Shown here: one piece after another, positions 42,706 to 51,933 of the stretch
Numbering within the stretch: the first letter of the stretch is position 1
How the letters are laid out: every line of letters begins with the position of its first letter
NCBI RefSeq assembly: GCF_009831215.1
Contig: NZ_WUTW01000002.1
Span: 1,652,479 to 1,716,478 of the forward strand
DNA from: Actinomadura rayongensis
GTDB taxonomy: Bacteria > Actinomycetota > Actinomycetes > Streptosporangiales > Streptosporangiaceae
Length of the DNA: 64,000 bases
Reading direction: 5' to 3'
Program-made: the position numbers and the translations under genes
Notes under the pieces: model-generated
What the model was told of the DNA's origin: nothing
The model's database searches: none
The model's input: the letters and a program-made list of their open reading frames with translations, nothing else

Positions 42706-42790
42706 AGTTCCGGGGCGGCTCGTCCCGATCCGTGCGTGATGGCCGGGATACGCTCGGGTGACGTTCCCGTCCCCTGCCGGAGGCATCGTG

Positions 42791-42979
42791 ATGCGCGCCC
42801 TCGTCCCCTTGATCGTCCTGGCCGCCGGGCTCGGTCTGTCCGCGTGCTCCAGCAGCCACCGCTGGTGCGAACACGACGCGACCGACACGAAGGTGGCCGA
42901 TCGGTATTGCAAGAATCACGTCCGGGGCTATGAGTGGGAGCACGGCTCGTCCCACAAGTCCCACAAGAAGAAGCACTGA
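42791..42979 (+). CDS. Small lipoprotein with basic His/Lys tail
   Basis: 62 residues from ATG 42791, seven bases after GGAGG; GTG 42788 is nearly equivalent. The signal peptide ends in lipobox LSAC with C19. The mature part is about 44 residues, with cysteines C26 and C40, several histidines and a C-terminal SHKSHKKKH. The histidine content hints at metal binding or surface-charge function (inference). The ammonia-lyase-like gene begins two bases after its stop. Confidence 0.8.
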   Translation: MRALVPLIVLAAGLGLSACSSSHRWCEHDATDTKVADRYCKNHVRGYEWEHGSSHKSHKKKH

Positions 42980-42981
42980 CC

Positions 42982-44022
42982 GTGCCCGCCGACTGGTTCG
43001 CCCGGCCCGCCGCCCGGGACTGGACGTGCGCGCCGCCCCCCGACGTCACGTCCTTCCACGCCACCCTGCCCGGCTACGCGCCGACGCGGCTGGTCGAGCT
43101 GCCCGCGCTGGCCGCCGAGCTGGGCGTGCGGCGGCTGTTCGTGAAGGACGAGTCGGAGCGGCTCGGGCTGCCCGCGTTCAAGATGCTGGGCGCGTCCTGG
43201 GGCGTGCACCGGGCGCATCGCGGGGAGAAGCGGCTGGTCGCGGCCACCGACGGCAACCACGGCCGCGCCGTGGCGGCGATGGCGCGGCTGCGCGGGCTCG
43301 CCGCGACGATCTTCGTCCCGGACGGCGTCCACCCCGCCTCGGTCGCCGCGATCCGCGACGAGGGCGCCGAGGTCGTGCTGGTCGACGGGATCTACGACAC
43401 GGCCGTCCGGCGCGCCGCCGAGGCCGCCGCCGACCCGGACGCGCTGCTCGTCCAGGACACCGCCTGGCCCGGGTACGAACGCGTCCCGTCCTGGATCGTG
43501 GAGGGCTACGCGACGCTGTTCACCGAGATCGACGCGCAACTGGCGGCGCTCGGCGCCGCGCCGGCGGGCCTGGTGGCCGTCCCGGTCGGCGTCGGATCGC
43601 TCGCGCAGGCCGCCGTGATGCACTACCGAAGCCGCCCGGCCCCCGCCCCGTCGATCCTCGCCGTCGAACCCACCTCGGCGGCATGCGCCCTGGCGAGCCT
43701 GCGCGCCGGCGCCCCCACGACCCTCGCCCCCGGCCGGACGATCATGCAGGGCCTCAACTGCGCGACGATCTCCACCCTGGCCTGGCCCTACCTGCGCGAC
43801 GGCCTGGACGCCGCGGTGTCCGTGGCCGACCCCGAGACCGTCCAAGCCGCCCGCGACCTGGCCGCCCACGGCGTCCCCGCGGGCCCCTGCGGCGCGGCGT
43901 CCCTGGCCGGCACCCGCGCCGCCCTGACTCCCGCCCGCCGTCCGTCCCTGTCTCCCCACCACACCGGAACGGTCGTCCTCCTCTGCACCGAGGGCACGAC
44001 CGCCAACCCCTCCGTCCTCTGA
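42982..44022 (+). CDS. PLP-dependent ammonia-lyase-like enzyme (diaminopropionate ammonia-lyase/threonine dehydratase type)
   Basis: 346 residues from GTG 42982. Fold type II: PLP lysine K67 in LPAFKMLGASWG, substrate loop TDGNHGRAV, glycine-rich VPVGVGSLAQA and C-terminal LLCTEGTTANP. The KMLGAS context and the QDTAWPGYE segment point to the diaminopropionate ammonia-lyase branch, which converts 2,3-diaminopropionate to pyruvate and ammonia. Members of that branch are usually near 400 residues, so this one is short. It is joined to the lipoprotein gene with no gap. Confidence 0.88.
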   Translation: MPADWFARPAARDWTCAPPPDVTSFHATLPGYAPTRLVELPALAAELGVRRLFVKDESERLGLPAFKMLGASWGVHRAHRGEKRLVAATDGNHGRAVAAMARLRGLAATIFVPDGVHPASVAAIRDEGAEVVLVDGIYDTAVRRAAEAAADPDALLVQDTAWPGYERVPSWIVEGYATLFTEIDAQLAALGAAPAGLVAVPVGVGSLAQAAVMHYRSRPAPAPSILAVEPTSAACALASLRAGAPTTLAPGRTIMQGLNCATISTLAWPYLRDGLDAAVSVADPETVQAARDLAAHGVPAGPCGAASLAGTRAALTPARRPSLSPHHTGTVVLLCTEGTTANPSVL

Positions 44023-44035
44023 CCCGCACCCCTGC

Positions 44036-44680
44036 TCACGGGAGGTGGGCTTCGGCGAGGGTGTCGCGGATGAAGGCGCGGCGCGCTACGCCCCAGGCGC
44101 GCAGGGCCGGGCCGTGGTCGAGGGCCACCACCACGGTCGCCGCCGCCACGGCGCCGCGCCACGCCCAGCGGACGGGGGCGGGCAGGCCGCGCAGTTGCGC
44201 CACGTGGAACGGGACGTGCCGTTGTTCGTCGGCGAGGATGCGGCGGCCCACCTCGGCGGCCAGCGGGTCGGTGGACCCGTCGCGCATCGCCCGGTAGTAG
44301 CGCAGCGCGACGACCTCCGCGACCATCAGCACCAGCAGCTCGACGCGCAGGCCGACGAGGCGGCGCATCCGGACGAACACGGTGTCGGTCCAGTGGGCGT
44401 CGATCGTGGGGGCGCCGGCCGCGTGCAGGAGTTCCGCGAGCAGCCGGGCGTGGTCGCGCTCCTCGGCCACGAACAGCTTCACCGCCACGGCGTAGTCGGC
44501 GTCGCCCGTCCGCTCGGCCTTGCGGACGAGGCCCGCGCCGTCGCTGCTCTCGCCGAGCTGGAACCGCTGGACGCTGCGCACGACGGCCCTCGGCAGGCGC
44601 GCGCCGCGCGTCCAGTCGGGGTCGCTCGGACGGTGGAGGGCGGCCTGCTCGAAGCGCGTGCGCCAGGTGACGGAGGTCAT
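44036..44680 (-). CDS. Ferritin-like di-iron protein
   Basis: 214 residues. The four-helix carboxylate set is E44, E74-R-D-H77, E122 and E152-Q-R-H155, the pattern of di-iron ferritin-like, rubrerythrin or hydroxylase proteins. A hydrophobic helix (LRVELLVLMVAEVVALRYY) carries E122. No iron-storage signature is present, so it may be an oxygenase or a peroxide scavenger. The start is about 95 bp downstream of the nested palindrome on this strand, which probably regulates it. Confidence 0.78.
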   Translation of the reverse strand: MTSVTWRTRFEQAALHRPSDPDWTRGARLPRAVVRSVQRFQLGESSDGAGLVRKAERTGDADYAVAVKLFVAEERDHARLLAELLHAAGAPTIDAHWTDTVFVRMRRLVGLRVELLVLMVAEVVALRYYRAMRDGSTDPLAAEVGRRILADEQRHVPFHVAQLRGLPAPVRWAWRGAVAAATVVVALDHGPALRAWGVARRAFIRDTLAEAHLP

Positions 44681-44774
44681 GTCCGGGTCTGACGCGGCGG
44701 GCGTGCTGGTGGTTCGTCCTGAATGTGGCGGTTTTTGGACGTGCTGTGCGGTAAACCGCCACGTCGCAGCCCGT

Positions 44775-44814
44775 TTGAGCGGTCGCTCAATGTGATGGTT
44801 GAGCGACCGCTCAA
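44775..44814. promoter_or_regulatory. Nested double palindrome, probable TetR-type operator pair
   Basis: TTGAGCGGTCGCTCAA (44775-44790) and its exact reverse complement TTGAGCGACCGCTCAA (44799-44814) are separated by 8 bp. Each 16-mer is itself a TTGAGC/GCTCAA dyad. The site could bind two dimers side by side, like many TetR operators. It lies 95 bp upstream of the ferritin-like gene (minus strand) and directly after the stop of the gene at 44816, where it could also fold as a terminator hairpin. Confidence 0.8.
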
Positions 44815-44815
44815 C

Positions 44816-45334
44816 TCAGTGGCCGCAGATGTCCTGGTGCTCCAGCTCGAACGGGATCACCCCGGTCGTCGCGGGCGTCACCTCCAGGACCAGCGCTCCC
44901 GCGCGGTACACGGGCCGGACGAAATCGTGCGTGACGAGCGGCGTGCCGGGCGCCAACGGCCCGCCGAGCGGCTCGACGCGGTCGACGGCGCCGGTCGCCA
45001 GAGCGTCCTCGACCGTAAGAGTGCCGCGCAGCAGGCCCTGGCCGGGGAACCGCACGGCTCGGCCCTCCCGCCGGTGCGCGGCGCGGGCGGCCACGGCGCC
45101 GGGACGGTGCTCGTCCGGACCGACGATCCGGTCCTCCAGCGCCACCGCCGCGCCCCGCGCGACGAACGCCGCGACGATCGGCTCGACGTCCTGCGGCCCG
45201 AGTTCCACCGACGCCGCGTGCTGTCCGCGTCCCGGATGCGTGCAGAACAGCACCGGGTCCGGCACCACGTCGAGCACCATCTGTTCGAGCGCCGACCGAT
45301 CGCGCCCGCCCGCGTTCACACCGAGGACGGTCAC
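44816..45334 (-). CDS. Hypothetical 172-residue protein coupled to the PHP hydrolase
   Basis: It starts with GTG 45334, whose GTGA overlaps the stop of the PHP gene. Family not recognised. The sequence opens VTVLGVNAGGRDRSALEQMV and contains THPGRGQHAASVELG, ALEDRIVGPDEHRPGAVA and a GTLTVEDALATGAVDRV segment. There is no signal peptide or membrane helix. Shared translation with the PHP phosphoesterase implies a common pathway. Confidence 0.75.
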   Translation of the reverse strand: MTVLGVNAGGRDRSALEQMVLDVVPDPVLFCTHPGRGQHAASVELGPQDVEPIVAAFVARGAAVALEDRIVGPDEHRPGAVAARAAHRREGRAVRFPGQGLLRGTLTVEDALATGAVDRVEPLGGPLAPGTPLVTHDFVRPVYRAGALVLEVTPATTGVIPFELEHQDICGH

Positions 45335-46932
45335 ACGACGTCCACAAAGATCGGGTTGGCGTAGAACCACAGGTCGTCCCACGGGGCGGCGGCGCCCTGG
45401 ACGTCCATCATCGGTTCCAGCCCGTTCGATCGGTGGCCGTCCGTCCCCCGCAGCCGCACGTAGAACGGGTCGCGCACATTGCGGAACCGGTGCTCGACGT
45501 GCAGCACCGGGCCCCGGCCGCGAGGGGTAAAGGACTCGACGACCGAAACGTCCGGGTTGGTGAACCCGTCCCGGTCGGCGGCGGGTCCGGTGACGGCGCC
45601 GCGGATCAGGTCGAGCCGCGCCAGCCGGGGGATCCGGCCGGTCGTGTTGGGCGCCGTGGCGAGATGCGCGGTGATCTGGACGGTGACGTCGTCGCCGCGC
45701 CGGACCCGGACCCGTCCGCCGAGGGTGGCGGGCCGTCCGCCGCCGTGGACGCGGACGTCCAGCGCGGAGACCAACCCGCCCATCCCCACCCAGACGCGAC
45801 CGCCGCGGATCGCGTCCATGACGCCCCGGAAGCTGCGCGAGGCCGTGCCAACGACCGTCCGGCTGAACTCGCCCGGCCAGAAGTCGGCGTGCTCCTGCGG
45901 CGTGCCCGAATCCACCGGGTCCGGATAACCGCCGTGGGTGTCGTACCAGTCCCCAGGAGTGTCGGGGCGAACGAGCCGGCTGCCGTTCGCCTGGTGGATG
46001 TCGGAGTTGCTGGTGATCCACCAGCCCTTGCCCTCGGCCAGCAGCGCGTCCCAGAGCCCGCCGAGCTTGGCGGTCATCCAGTCGAAACCGCCGAACGTCC
46101 GGTACGACTCCGACGGCCAGCCGGTCCAGGAGTCGCCGCCCGGCGCGTTGCCGTAGCCGCCCCGGTGCCCGCCGTCGTTCTGGGCGCCGGGGGAGCCCTC
46201 CATGCCGACCGCGATGTGCGGCGCGGTGTCGCGGTAGTTGCGGAACTCGTGCGGCGTGTAGCGGCCGTTGCGGCCGGGGTGGTTGGCGATCATCAGCGCC
46301 GAGTCGATGGCGCCCCGGTCGATCTGCCCGGACATCCAACGCAGGGCGGCCAGCGCGGTCGCCTCGTTGGCGTCGGACGTGTGATTGGTCCCGTTGACGT
46401 TGCCGTCGAACAGCTTCTCGAAGGCGTGCAGCGCGGCGATCTCGTTCTTGGTCGCGTCGAAGAACACCGTCGCGTGCTCCCCGGAGGGCACGTTCCACTC
46501 CAGCCCCTGCCAGAGCAGCATCGACGGGTTGGCGGCCCGGGCCTTGAGGACGTCGGCGTACGTCGTCTCCACCGCGAACTTCTCGTGCGCGACGTGCCCG
46601 TGGTCGGTGATCACCATCCAGTCCAGCCCGTGCCGCCGTCCGGCCGCGACCTGCTGGGCGACCGTGTGCATCGCGTCGTAGCTGTACTGCGTGTGGACGT
46701 GGTGGTCCCCGGCGAGCCAGTGCAGCGCGCGGGGGTCCGGGCCGGGCGGCGAGGGCTTCGGCGCGGCGGCGGCCGGTCCCGCCAGCAGGCCGCTCCCGGC
46801 CGCCGCCGCGCCCACCAGACCGAGCCGCTGGAGGAAGCGGCGGCGCGCCAGCTCGCCCGGTGGCAGCTCGGCGTCCGGCACCGTCGCGTCGGCGTACGGC
46901 TCGGCGTGGTCGTGTTCGTGGTGGTGTCCCAC
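45331..46932 (-). CDS. Tat-exported PHP-domain metallohydrolase (CehA/McbA-like)
   Basis: 533 residues from GTG 46932, with GAGGAGGG just upstream. A histidine-rich leader (GHHHEHDHAE) precedes a twin-arginine signal (LARRRFLQRLGLVGAAAAG, residues about 29-47). The PHP domain (from about 65) has GDHHVHTQYSYDAMHT, VITDHGHVAH, the metal ligands E (GLEWNVPSGEHAT), MIANHPGRNG and SNSDIHQANG. C-terminal residues about 385-533 are a beta-sandwich. It probably hydrolyses a phosphoester or carbamate outside the membrane with two or three metal ions. The 172-residue gene is translationally coupled behind it. Confidence 0.9.
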   Translation of the reverse strand: MGHHHEHDHAEPYADATVPDAELPPGELARRRFLQRLGLVGAAAAGSGLLAGPAAAAPKPSPPGPDPRALHWLAGDHHVHTQYSYDAMHTVAQQVAAGRRHGLDWMVITDHGHVAHEKFAVETTYADVLKARAANPSMLLWQGLEWNVPSGEHATVFFDATKNEIAALHAFEKLFDGNVNGTNHTSDANEATALAALRWMSGQIDRGAIDSALMIANHPGRNGRYTPHEFRNYRDTAPHIAVGMEGSPGAQNDGGHRGGYGNAPGGDSWTGWPSESYRTFGGFDWMTAKLGGLWDALLAEGKGWWITSNSDIHQANGSRLVRPDTPGDWYDTHGGYPDPVDSGTPQEHADFWPGEFSRTVVGTASRSFRGVMDAIRGGRVWVGMGGLVSALDVRVHGGGRPATLGGRVRVRRGDDVTVQITAHLATAPNTTGRIPRLARLDLIRGAVTGPAADRDGFTNPDVSVVESFTPRGRGPVLHVEHRFRNVRDPFYVRLRGTDGHRSNGLEPMMDVQGAAAPWDDLWFYANPIFVDVV

Positions 46933-47083
46933 GTGCCCTCCTCGATGACAATCGTGTGCGAGCGAGACCGTAGGCGAGGGAAACGACGGCAGGGCGTACG
47001 AAGGGTGATCATTCATCGAAACTCACCCGATGTCAGAAGAAGGTTCACCATCGGGCCATGCGCGGCTGCCAGTGTTGCGCGCC

Positions 47084-47935
47084 ATGATCACCTCACGTAT
47101 CGCCCGCTGCCTGACCGCCGCGGTCGCGCTCGTCGCGGCGCTGGCCGGGACGGCGTCCGCCGACACCTTCCGCCTCGGCGCCTGGAAACTCACCGGCAGC
47201 GTGGAGCAGCCGTCTTCGCTCGCCAACCAGGGCCTCACGACAGTGGGCAAGGAGCTGCGCTTCGCCGGGAACGGCACCGTGCCCGACGCGCTGCGGACTG
47301 CCGGCTGGGGCCACGTCGGCGACCCCGACTCCACCCGGGGCTACGTCTTCGACGCCTACCAGTGGACCGCCGCCGACCCCGCCGCGAAGATGTTCTACGT
47401 CACGACGCCGCGCGGCGAGCACTACCGGTACGTCCACCCGCTGGCGCCCGGCGAGCTGATGAACAACTCCTACGCCGCCGTCTCGCCGGACGGTCAGTGG
47501 CTGGTCAGCGGCGAGTGGGGCACGATGAACCGGCTGCTGGTGCTGCCGACGCCGATCCTCAACCGCTCGACGCCGCGCACGGGTGGAACGCTCCCGCTAG
47601 CCGGGCGGATCACGCTGGACCGCCCCGTCCGCGACGTCCAGGGCTGCGACTTCGTCAATCCCGTCACCCTGCTGTGCGCGACCGACGACACGGGCACCGA
47701 TCTGTTCCCGACCACCAAGCAACTCCTGCAGATCAAGCTGAGCCGCCCGCTGCGGGGACGCGACGTCACGGCCCGCGTCACCTCGCTCGGCCAACTCCCG
47801 CTGGTCAGCGCCTGCCGCGGCGAGTTCGAGACGGAGGGGAACGACTACGACCCCGCGACGGGCCTGCTGCGCGTCGAGGTCGTCCCGCCGTCCCCGTGCG
47901 ACGCGAACACGACCATCTACACCTTCCGCCGCTGA
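47084..47935 (+). CDS. Secreted protein of unknown function
   Basis: 283 residues from ATG 47084. A Sec signal (ITSRIARCLTAAVALVAALAGTASA) is followed by a beta-rich body with aromatic residues and four conserved-looking cysteines (QGCDF, LLCATD, SACRGE, SPCDAN), probably two disulfides. The order of strands (VSPDGQWLVSGEW, LLQIKLSRPL) recalls a beta-propeller sensor or binding protein. Family not recognised. It is divergent from the PHP gene and may share its promoter region. Confidence 0.8.
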   Translation: MITSRIARCLTAAVALVAALAGTASADTFRLGAWKLTGSVEQPSSLANQGLTTVGKELRFAGNGTVPDALRTAGWGHVGDPDSTRGYVFDAYQWTAADPAAKMFYVTTPRGEHYRYVHPLAPGELMNNSYAAVSPDGQWLVSGEWGTMNRLLVLPTPILNRSTPRTGGTLPLAGRITLDRPVRDVQGCDFVNPVTLLCATDDTGTDLFPTTKQLLQIKLSRPLRGRDVTARVTSLGQLPLVSACRGEFETEGNDYDPATGLLRVEVVPPSPCDANTTIYTFRR

Positions 47936-48064
47936 CACCTCGCCGTCCGCCCGGCGCGCGCCGAGTGCGCGTCGGACGGACGGTTCTCCTGCGCTGAGTG
48001 CGTAGATCATGAAGCGTCCCGCTCGTAGCGTCGAGACCCGGGCTTCACGCGTGGGGACGGTGAC

Positions 48065-51016
48065 ATGTCTGGGTTAAGGCGCTTCGTCGCAATCGCGGCC
48101 GCCGTGGTCGTCGGGCTCGGGACGGGAACGGACGCGCTGGCGGCGCCGCGCCCGGCCCACGACTTCAGCCGCGAGAAGGGCGCGCCCGGCACCCACGGGC
48201 CGCTCCCGAAGGGCTACTCGACCACCCAGATCTCGGTGAAGTTCCGCGACGGGCGGGACGTCCGCGTCCGGAACGGCCGGCCCGCCGGGCGCGACGCCGC
48301 CGACCTCGCGCGCCTGCTGGCCCGCTACCCGGGCGCCGCGATCGCGCCGCGCACGACGTCGCCCGGCGTCACCGCCGAACGGCTGCGGCTGGAGAAGAAG
48401 ACCGGACGCGCCCTGCCCGACCTGACGACGTGGTTCCTCATCACCGTGCCGAAGGGCATCGAGCCGCTGCTGGACGCGCTGAACGGGCTGCCGGCGGTGG
48501 AGATCGCGCAGGCCGTCCCGCTGACCCGGACGCCGTCCGACCCGCGCGAGAGCTACCAGAAGTACCGGACGCCCGCCGTGGACGGCGTCAATGCGGCCTA
48601 CGCCCAGACGCTCCCCGGAGGCAAGGGCGATGGTGTCACGGTGTTCGATGTGGAGGGCGGCGGTGATTACGCGCCGTCCCCGCAGAACACGTTGGGCTCC
48701 CTGGCGGCGTCCGATACCCACACGCTGATGGTCACCTATGAAACGCACCCTGGTGTGTGGGCGTGGGGTGACAACTCCCACGGACAGCTCGGCGATGGAA
48801 CGACGACGTCCCGTCCGGTGATGGCGCCGGTGAAGGGGCTGACGGACGTCAAGGCCGTCTCCGCCGGAGACGGGTACTCGGTCGCGCTCAAGACCGACGG
48901 CACCGTGTGGGCGTGGGGCGACAACGCGTCCGGGCAGCTCGGGACGGGGAACAGGACGTCCAGCAGCGTTCCGGTGCAGGTCACGGGGCTGAGCGGCGTC
49001 ACGGGCGTCAGCGCGAGCCGGGACGGCCACGTCCTCGCCGCGCTGTCCGACGGGCGCGTCATGGCGTGGGGTGCGGGCACCGGCGGTCAGCTCGGCAACG
49101 GTACGACGGCCGACAGTACGACTCCGGTCGCGGTGAGCGGGATCAGCACCGTGGCCTCGGGGATGGGCGCCGTCTCTGCGGGCTATGGCTTTTCGACCGC
49201 CCTCTTGGCGGACGGGACCGTCCGTTCCTGGGGGCACAACGACAACGGCGAACTCGGAAACGGTACGACCACCGACAGTACGACGCCCGTCGTGGTCGGC
49301 GGGATCGGTAACGCCACGCAGGTGAGCGCGGGCGGGTTCCACACACTGGCGCTGCTGGCGGACAAGACGGTCAAAGCGTGGGGGCTGAACGCCTCCGGGC
49401 AGCTCGGCAGCGGGTCGTCCGGCAACAGCGCCACGCCCGTCGCGGTCTCCGGGCTGAGCGGCGTGGCGGCCGTGTCGGCGGGGACGTTCTTCAGCACGGC
49501 CGTCAAGTCCGGCGCCACCCTGTGGACCTGGGGCGACAACTCGTCCGGGCAGCTCGGCACCGGCTCCACCGCCGACGCGGCCACGCCCGTGCAGGCGGCG
49601 ACGTCCGTGGCGACCGTGGCGGCGGGCTACCAGCACGTGGCCGCCGTGTTCCCGGTGCGGTCGCCGAAGACGTGGGGCGACAACGCGTCCGGGCAGCTCG
49701 GGACGGGCACGACGACGTCCAGCACCACGCCCGTCGCGCCCCGGACGCTGCTCAACGTGTGGAACGCCTGCCACGAGGACCTGGCGAACCGTCCGGTCAC
49801 GCTGCTCACCCCGCTCGGCGGCGGCCAGTGCCGTCCCGGCGCGCACGGCACACCGGTGATCGGGATCGTGGGCGCCCAGGACGACAACGGCGTCGGAATG
49901 TCCGGCGTCGCACCGAACGCGCCGCTGAAACTGTCCCTGGTCGCCCTGGACGGGGTGGCGGCGGCCGTATCCGCCGCCCACAGTGGCGACGTGATCCTCC
50001 TGGAGGCCGTCGCCTACCTGGACGGCCACGACTACCCGCTGGAGGTCGACGCCTACTGGTACAACCTGATTCTGCAGGCCAGCGCGGCGGGCGTGACGGT
50101 CATAGAACCCACCGGGAACACCGGCAACGACCTGGACAGCAGCACCGACCCGCACGCCGTCGCACTGATGTCGCGCGGAGACTCGGGCGGCATCGTCGTC
50201 GGCGCCGGCGAACCGCCGAGCACCGGCGGCGTGAACTGCAACGGCTCGTCGCGCCCCGCCGCCCGGACGGCCGAGGTCTTCTCCGGCTGGGGCGCCGTCC
50301 ACGGATCGCGCGTGAACGTGCAGGGCTACGGGACGTGCGTCGCGACGATCGGGACGCCCGGCTACCAGGACCTCACTCCCGACGAGACCAATCCGAACGC
50401 GCTCTACCGGGACGATTTCAACGGCGCGTCCGCCGCGAGCCCGATCGTCGCCGGCGCCGTGGCGTCGCTCCAGGGAATAGCGAAACAGGCGACCGGCAGC
50501 TATCTGACGCCCTCGTCCGTCCGCCAGCTCCTGATCGCGACGGGCACGCCGCAACCGGCGTCCGACCCGAACCGCATCGGCCCGCTCCCGGACCTGAAAG
50601 CCGCCGTCTCGTCCCTGCTGGGCGGCCCGACCGGCGCTCTGGCCTCCGACTTCCAGGGCAAATGCGTCGACGTGAACCAGAGCAACACGGCCAACGGAAC
50701 ACCCGTCCAGCTCTGGGACTGCAACAACTCCCCGGCCCAGACCTGGACCCGCCACACGAACGGCACGGTCACCGCTTTCGGCAAATGCCTGGACGTCACT
50801 TCGAGCGGCACGGCCAACGGGACGAAGGTCCAGCTCTACGACTGCAACAACAGCGGCGCGCAGCAATGGACCTACAACGCCACAACGAAAGCGCTGCAGA
50901 ACCCCCTGTCCGGCCGCTGCCTGGACATCCCGAACAGCGTCACGACGAACGGCACGCAACTCCAGATCTACGACTGCAACACGTCCCCGGCCCAACGCTG
51001 GACCGTCCCGTCCTGA
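48065..51016 (+). CDS. Secreted subtilisin-like protease with inserted RCC1 propeller and ricin-B lectin tail
   Basis: 983 residues with a signal peptide (about 1-27). The S8 catalytic residues are spread apart: D195 (VTVFDVEGG), H594 (AHGTPVIGIVGA) and S789 (GASAASPIVAG, a variant of GTSxAxP). Between Asp and His lie seven RCC1-type blades (W(G/A)..N..GQLG.G, residues about 232-550). The C-terminus (about 855-983) has three QxW ricin-type beta-trefoil repeats (CVDVNQS..., CLDVTSS..., CLDIPNS...). The lectin would hold the enzyme on glycans, and the propeller probably recognises a protein partner or substrate (inference). Confidence 0.92.
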   Translation: MSGLRRFVAIAAAVVVGLGTGTDALAAPRPAHDFSREKGAPGTHGPLPKGYSTTQISVKFRDGRDVRVRNGRPAGRDAADLARLLARYPGAAIAPRTTSPGVTAERLRLEKKTGRALPDLTTWFLITVPKGIEPLLDALNGLPAVEIAQAVPLTRTPSDPRESYQKYRTPAVDGVNAAYAQTLPGGKGDGVTVFDVEGGGDYAPSPQNTLGSLAASDTHTLMVTYETHPGVWAWGDNSHGQLGDGTTTSRPVMAPVKGLTDVKAVSAGDGYSVALKTDGTVWAWGDNASGQLGTGNRTSSSVPVQVTGLSGVTGVSASRDGHVLAALSDGRVMAWGAGTGGQLGNGTTADSTTPVAVSGISTVASGMGAVSAGYGFSTALLADGTVRSWGHNDNGELGNGTTTDSTTPVVVGGIGNATQVSAGGFHTLALLADKTVKAWGLNASGQLGSGSSGNSATPVAVSGLSGVAAVSAGTFFSTAVKSGATLWTWGDNSSGQLGTGSTADAATPVQAATSVATVAAGYQHVAAVFPVRSPKTWGDNASGQLGTGTTTSSTTPVAPRTLLNVWNACHEDLANRPVTLLTPLGGGQCRPGAHGTPVIGIVGAQDDNGVGMSGVAPNAPLKLSLVALDGVAAAVSAAHSGDVILLEAVAYLDGHDYPLEVDAYWYNLILQASAAGVTVIEPTGNTGNDLDSSTDPHAVALMSRGDSGGIVVGAGEPPSTGGVNCNGSSRPAARTAEVFSGWGAVHGSRVNVQGYGTCVATIGTPGYQDLTPDETNPNALYRDDFNGASAASPIVAGAVASLQGIAKQATGSYLTPSSVRQLLIATGTPQPASDPNRIGPLPDLKAAVSSLLGGPTGALASDFQGKCVDVNQSNTANGTPVQLWDCNNSPAQTWTRHTNGTVTAFGKCLDVTSSGTANGTKVQLYDCNNSGAQQWTYNATTKALQNPLSGRCLDIPNSVTTNGTQLQIYDCNTSPAQRWTVPS

Positions 51017-51036
51017 CCGCCGGTCCCCGGCGCCCC

Positions 51037-51459
51037 CTACTCGTCGCGTCGCGCGAGCACCCGGAGCAGCCCGGCGGCCTCGGGTGAGGCGGCGAAAAAG
51101 GCACGGTCGACCTCGTCCACGACCGCGATCGTCCGCTGCGCCAACTCCGCCCCCGCGTCGGTGACGCGAAGCAATTTGGCGCGCGTGTCAGCCGGATCGA
51201 CCTCGCGCCGCAAGAACCCCTTGTCCTCAAGCTTGCGCAAGACCTGCGACGTCATCTTGACGTCCGTCCCGGCCTTGCGAGCCAGCGAAAGCTGGTTGGG
51301 ATCCTCCCCGTGCGAATTCATCCACCAGGCCGTGGCGAGCAGAACGAACTGAACATGCGTCAGGTCGAACGGCGCGAGCGCCCGTGCGATGTCCCGCTGC
51401 CACCGCAACGTGACATGCCACAACAAGAACCCCGGACTGCCCTCCGGATCACTGGCCAC
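51037..51459 (-). CDS. MarR-family transcriptional regulator
   Basis: 140 residues from GTG 51459, three bases after the stop of the SRPBCC gene. The winged helix (DLTHVQFVLLATAWWM...QLSLARKAGTDVKMTSQVLRKLEDKGFLRREVDPADTRAKLLRVTDAG) is typical. Co-transcription with an SRPBCC ligand-binding protein suggests that both respond to a hydrophobic compound. Confidence 0.92.
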   Translation of the reverse strand: MASDPEGSPGFLLWHVTLRWQRDIARALAPFDLTHVQFVLLATAWWMNSHGEDPNQLSLARKAGTDVKMTSQVLRKLEDKGFLRREVDPADTRAKLLRVTDAGAELAQRTIAVVDEVDRAFFAASPEAAGLLRVLARRDE

Positions 51460-51461
51460 GC

Positions 51462-51881
51462 TCAGCCCTTCTCGGCTCGCCGCACCAACGCGTCGAGCAC
51501 ATCGGGAAAGTCGGCGGTGATGGCGGGCCCCAGCTCGGGCCCGACGTGGCCGGCGGCGGGCCCGGAGATCTCGGTCCGGTACACGACGCGCGTCCGGCCG
51601 CCGTCGAGCGGTTCCAGCCGGTGCTCGGTCCGGACGGTGAAGTCGCCGCCGTCCATCACGTCCACGAACCGTTCCCCGGGCGCGACCTCGGCCAGCGTCA
51701 TCCGGATCGCGTCCCCGTCCGGCCCGGTCATGGTGAACGCCGTCCCCGCGGCGAAGTCCCCGTCGATCACGGCGTCCACGACGCCCGCGTTCCACGTGGA
51801 CCACGACGTCACGTCGGCCCACCACCGCCAGACCTCGCCGGCCGCCGCCGAGGTCTCCACCGCGTGCTCGTACTCCCACAT
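51462..51881 (-). CDS. SRPBCC-family (polyketide cyclase/START-like) protein
   Basis: 139 residues from ATG 51881, with GAGGAGCGGG directly upstream. The helix-grip fold is indicated by the N-terminal strand MWEYEHAVETSAAAGEVWRWWADVTSWSTWNAGV and the C-terminal helix PAITADFPDVLDALVRRA. Such proteins bind lipids or aromatic ligands, or act as stress co-factors (AHSA1-like). It leads a two-gene unit with the MarR gene. Confidence 0.88.
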   Translation of the reverse strand: MWEYEHAVETSAAAGEVWRWWADVTSWSTWNAGVVDAVIDGDFAAGTAFTMTGPDGDAIRMTLAEVAPGERFVDVMDGGDFTVRTEHRLEPLDGGRTRVVYRTEISGPAAGHVGPELGPAITADFPDVLDALVRRAEKG

Positions 51882-51933
51882 GTCCCGCTCCTCAGATTGA
51901 CTTCGCACAGATTATCTCCGCGAAGACTAAATA

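Noticed and set aside
48074..50995. A long minus-strand open frame under the subtilisin gene
   Set aside because: The plus strand encodes a signal peptide, catalytic residues and repeats; the minus-strand product is an arginine-rich shadow.
31240..51900. A natural-product biosynthetic cluster
   Set aside because: There are regulators and hydrolases but no PKS, NRPS, terpene or RiPP core enzymes; the genes look like unrelated small units.
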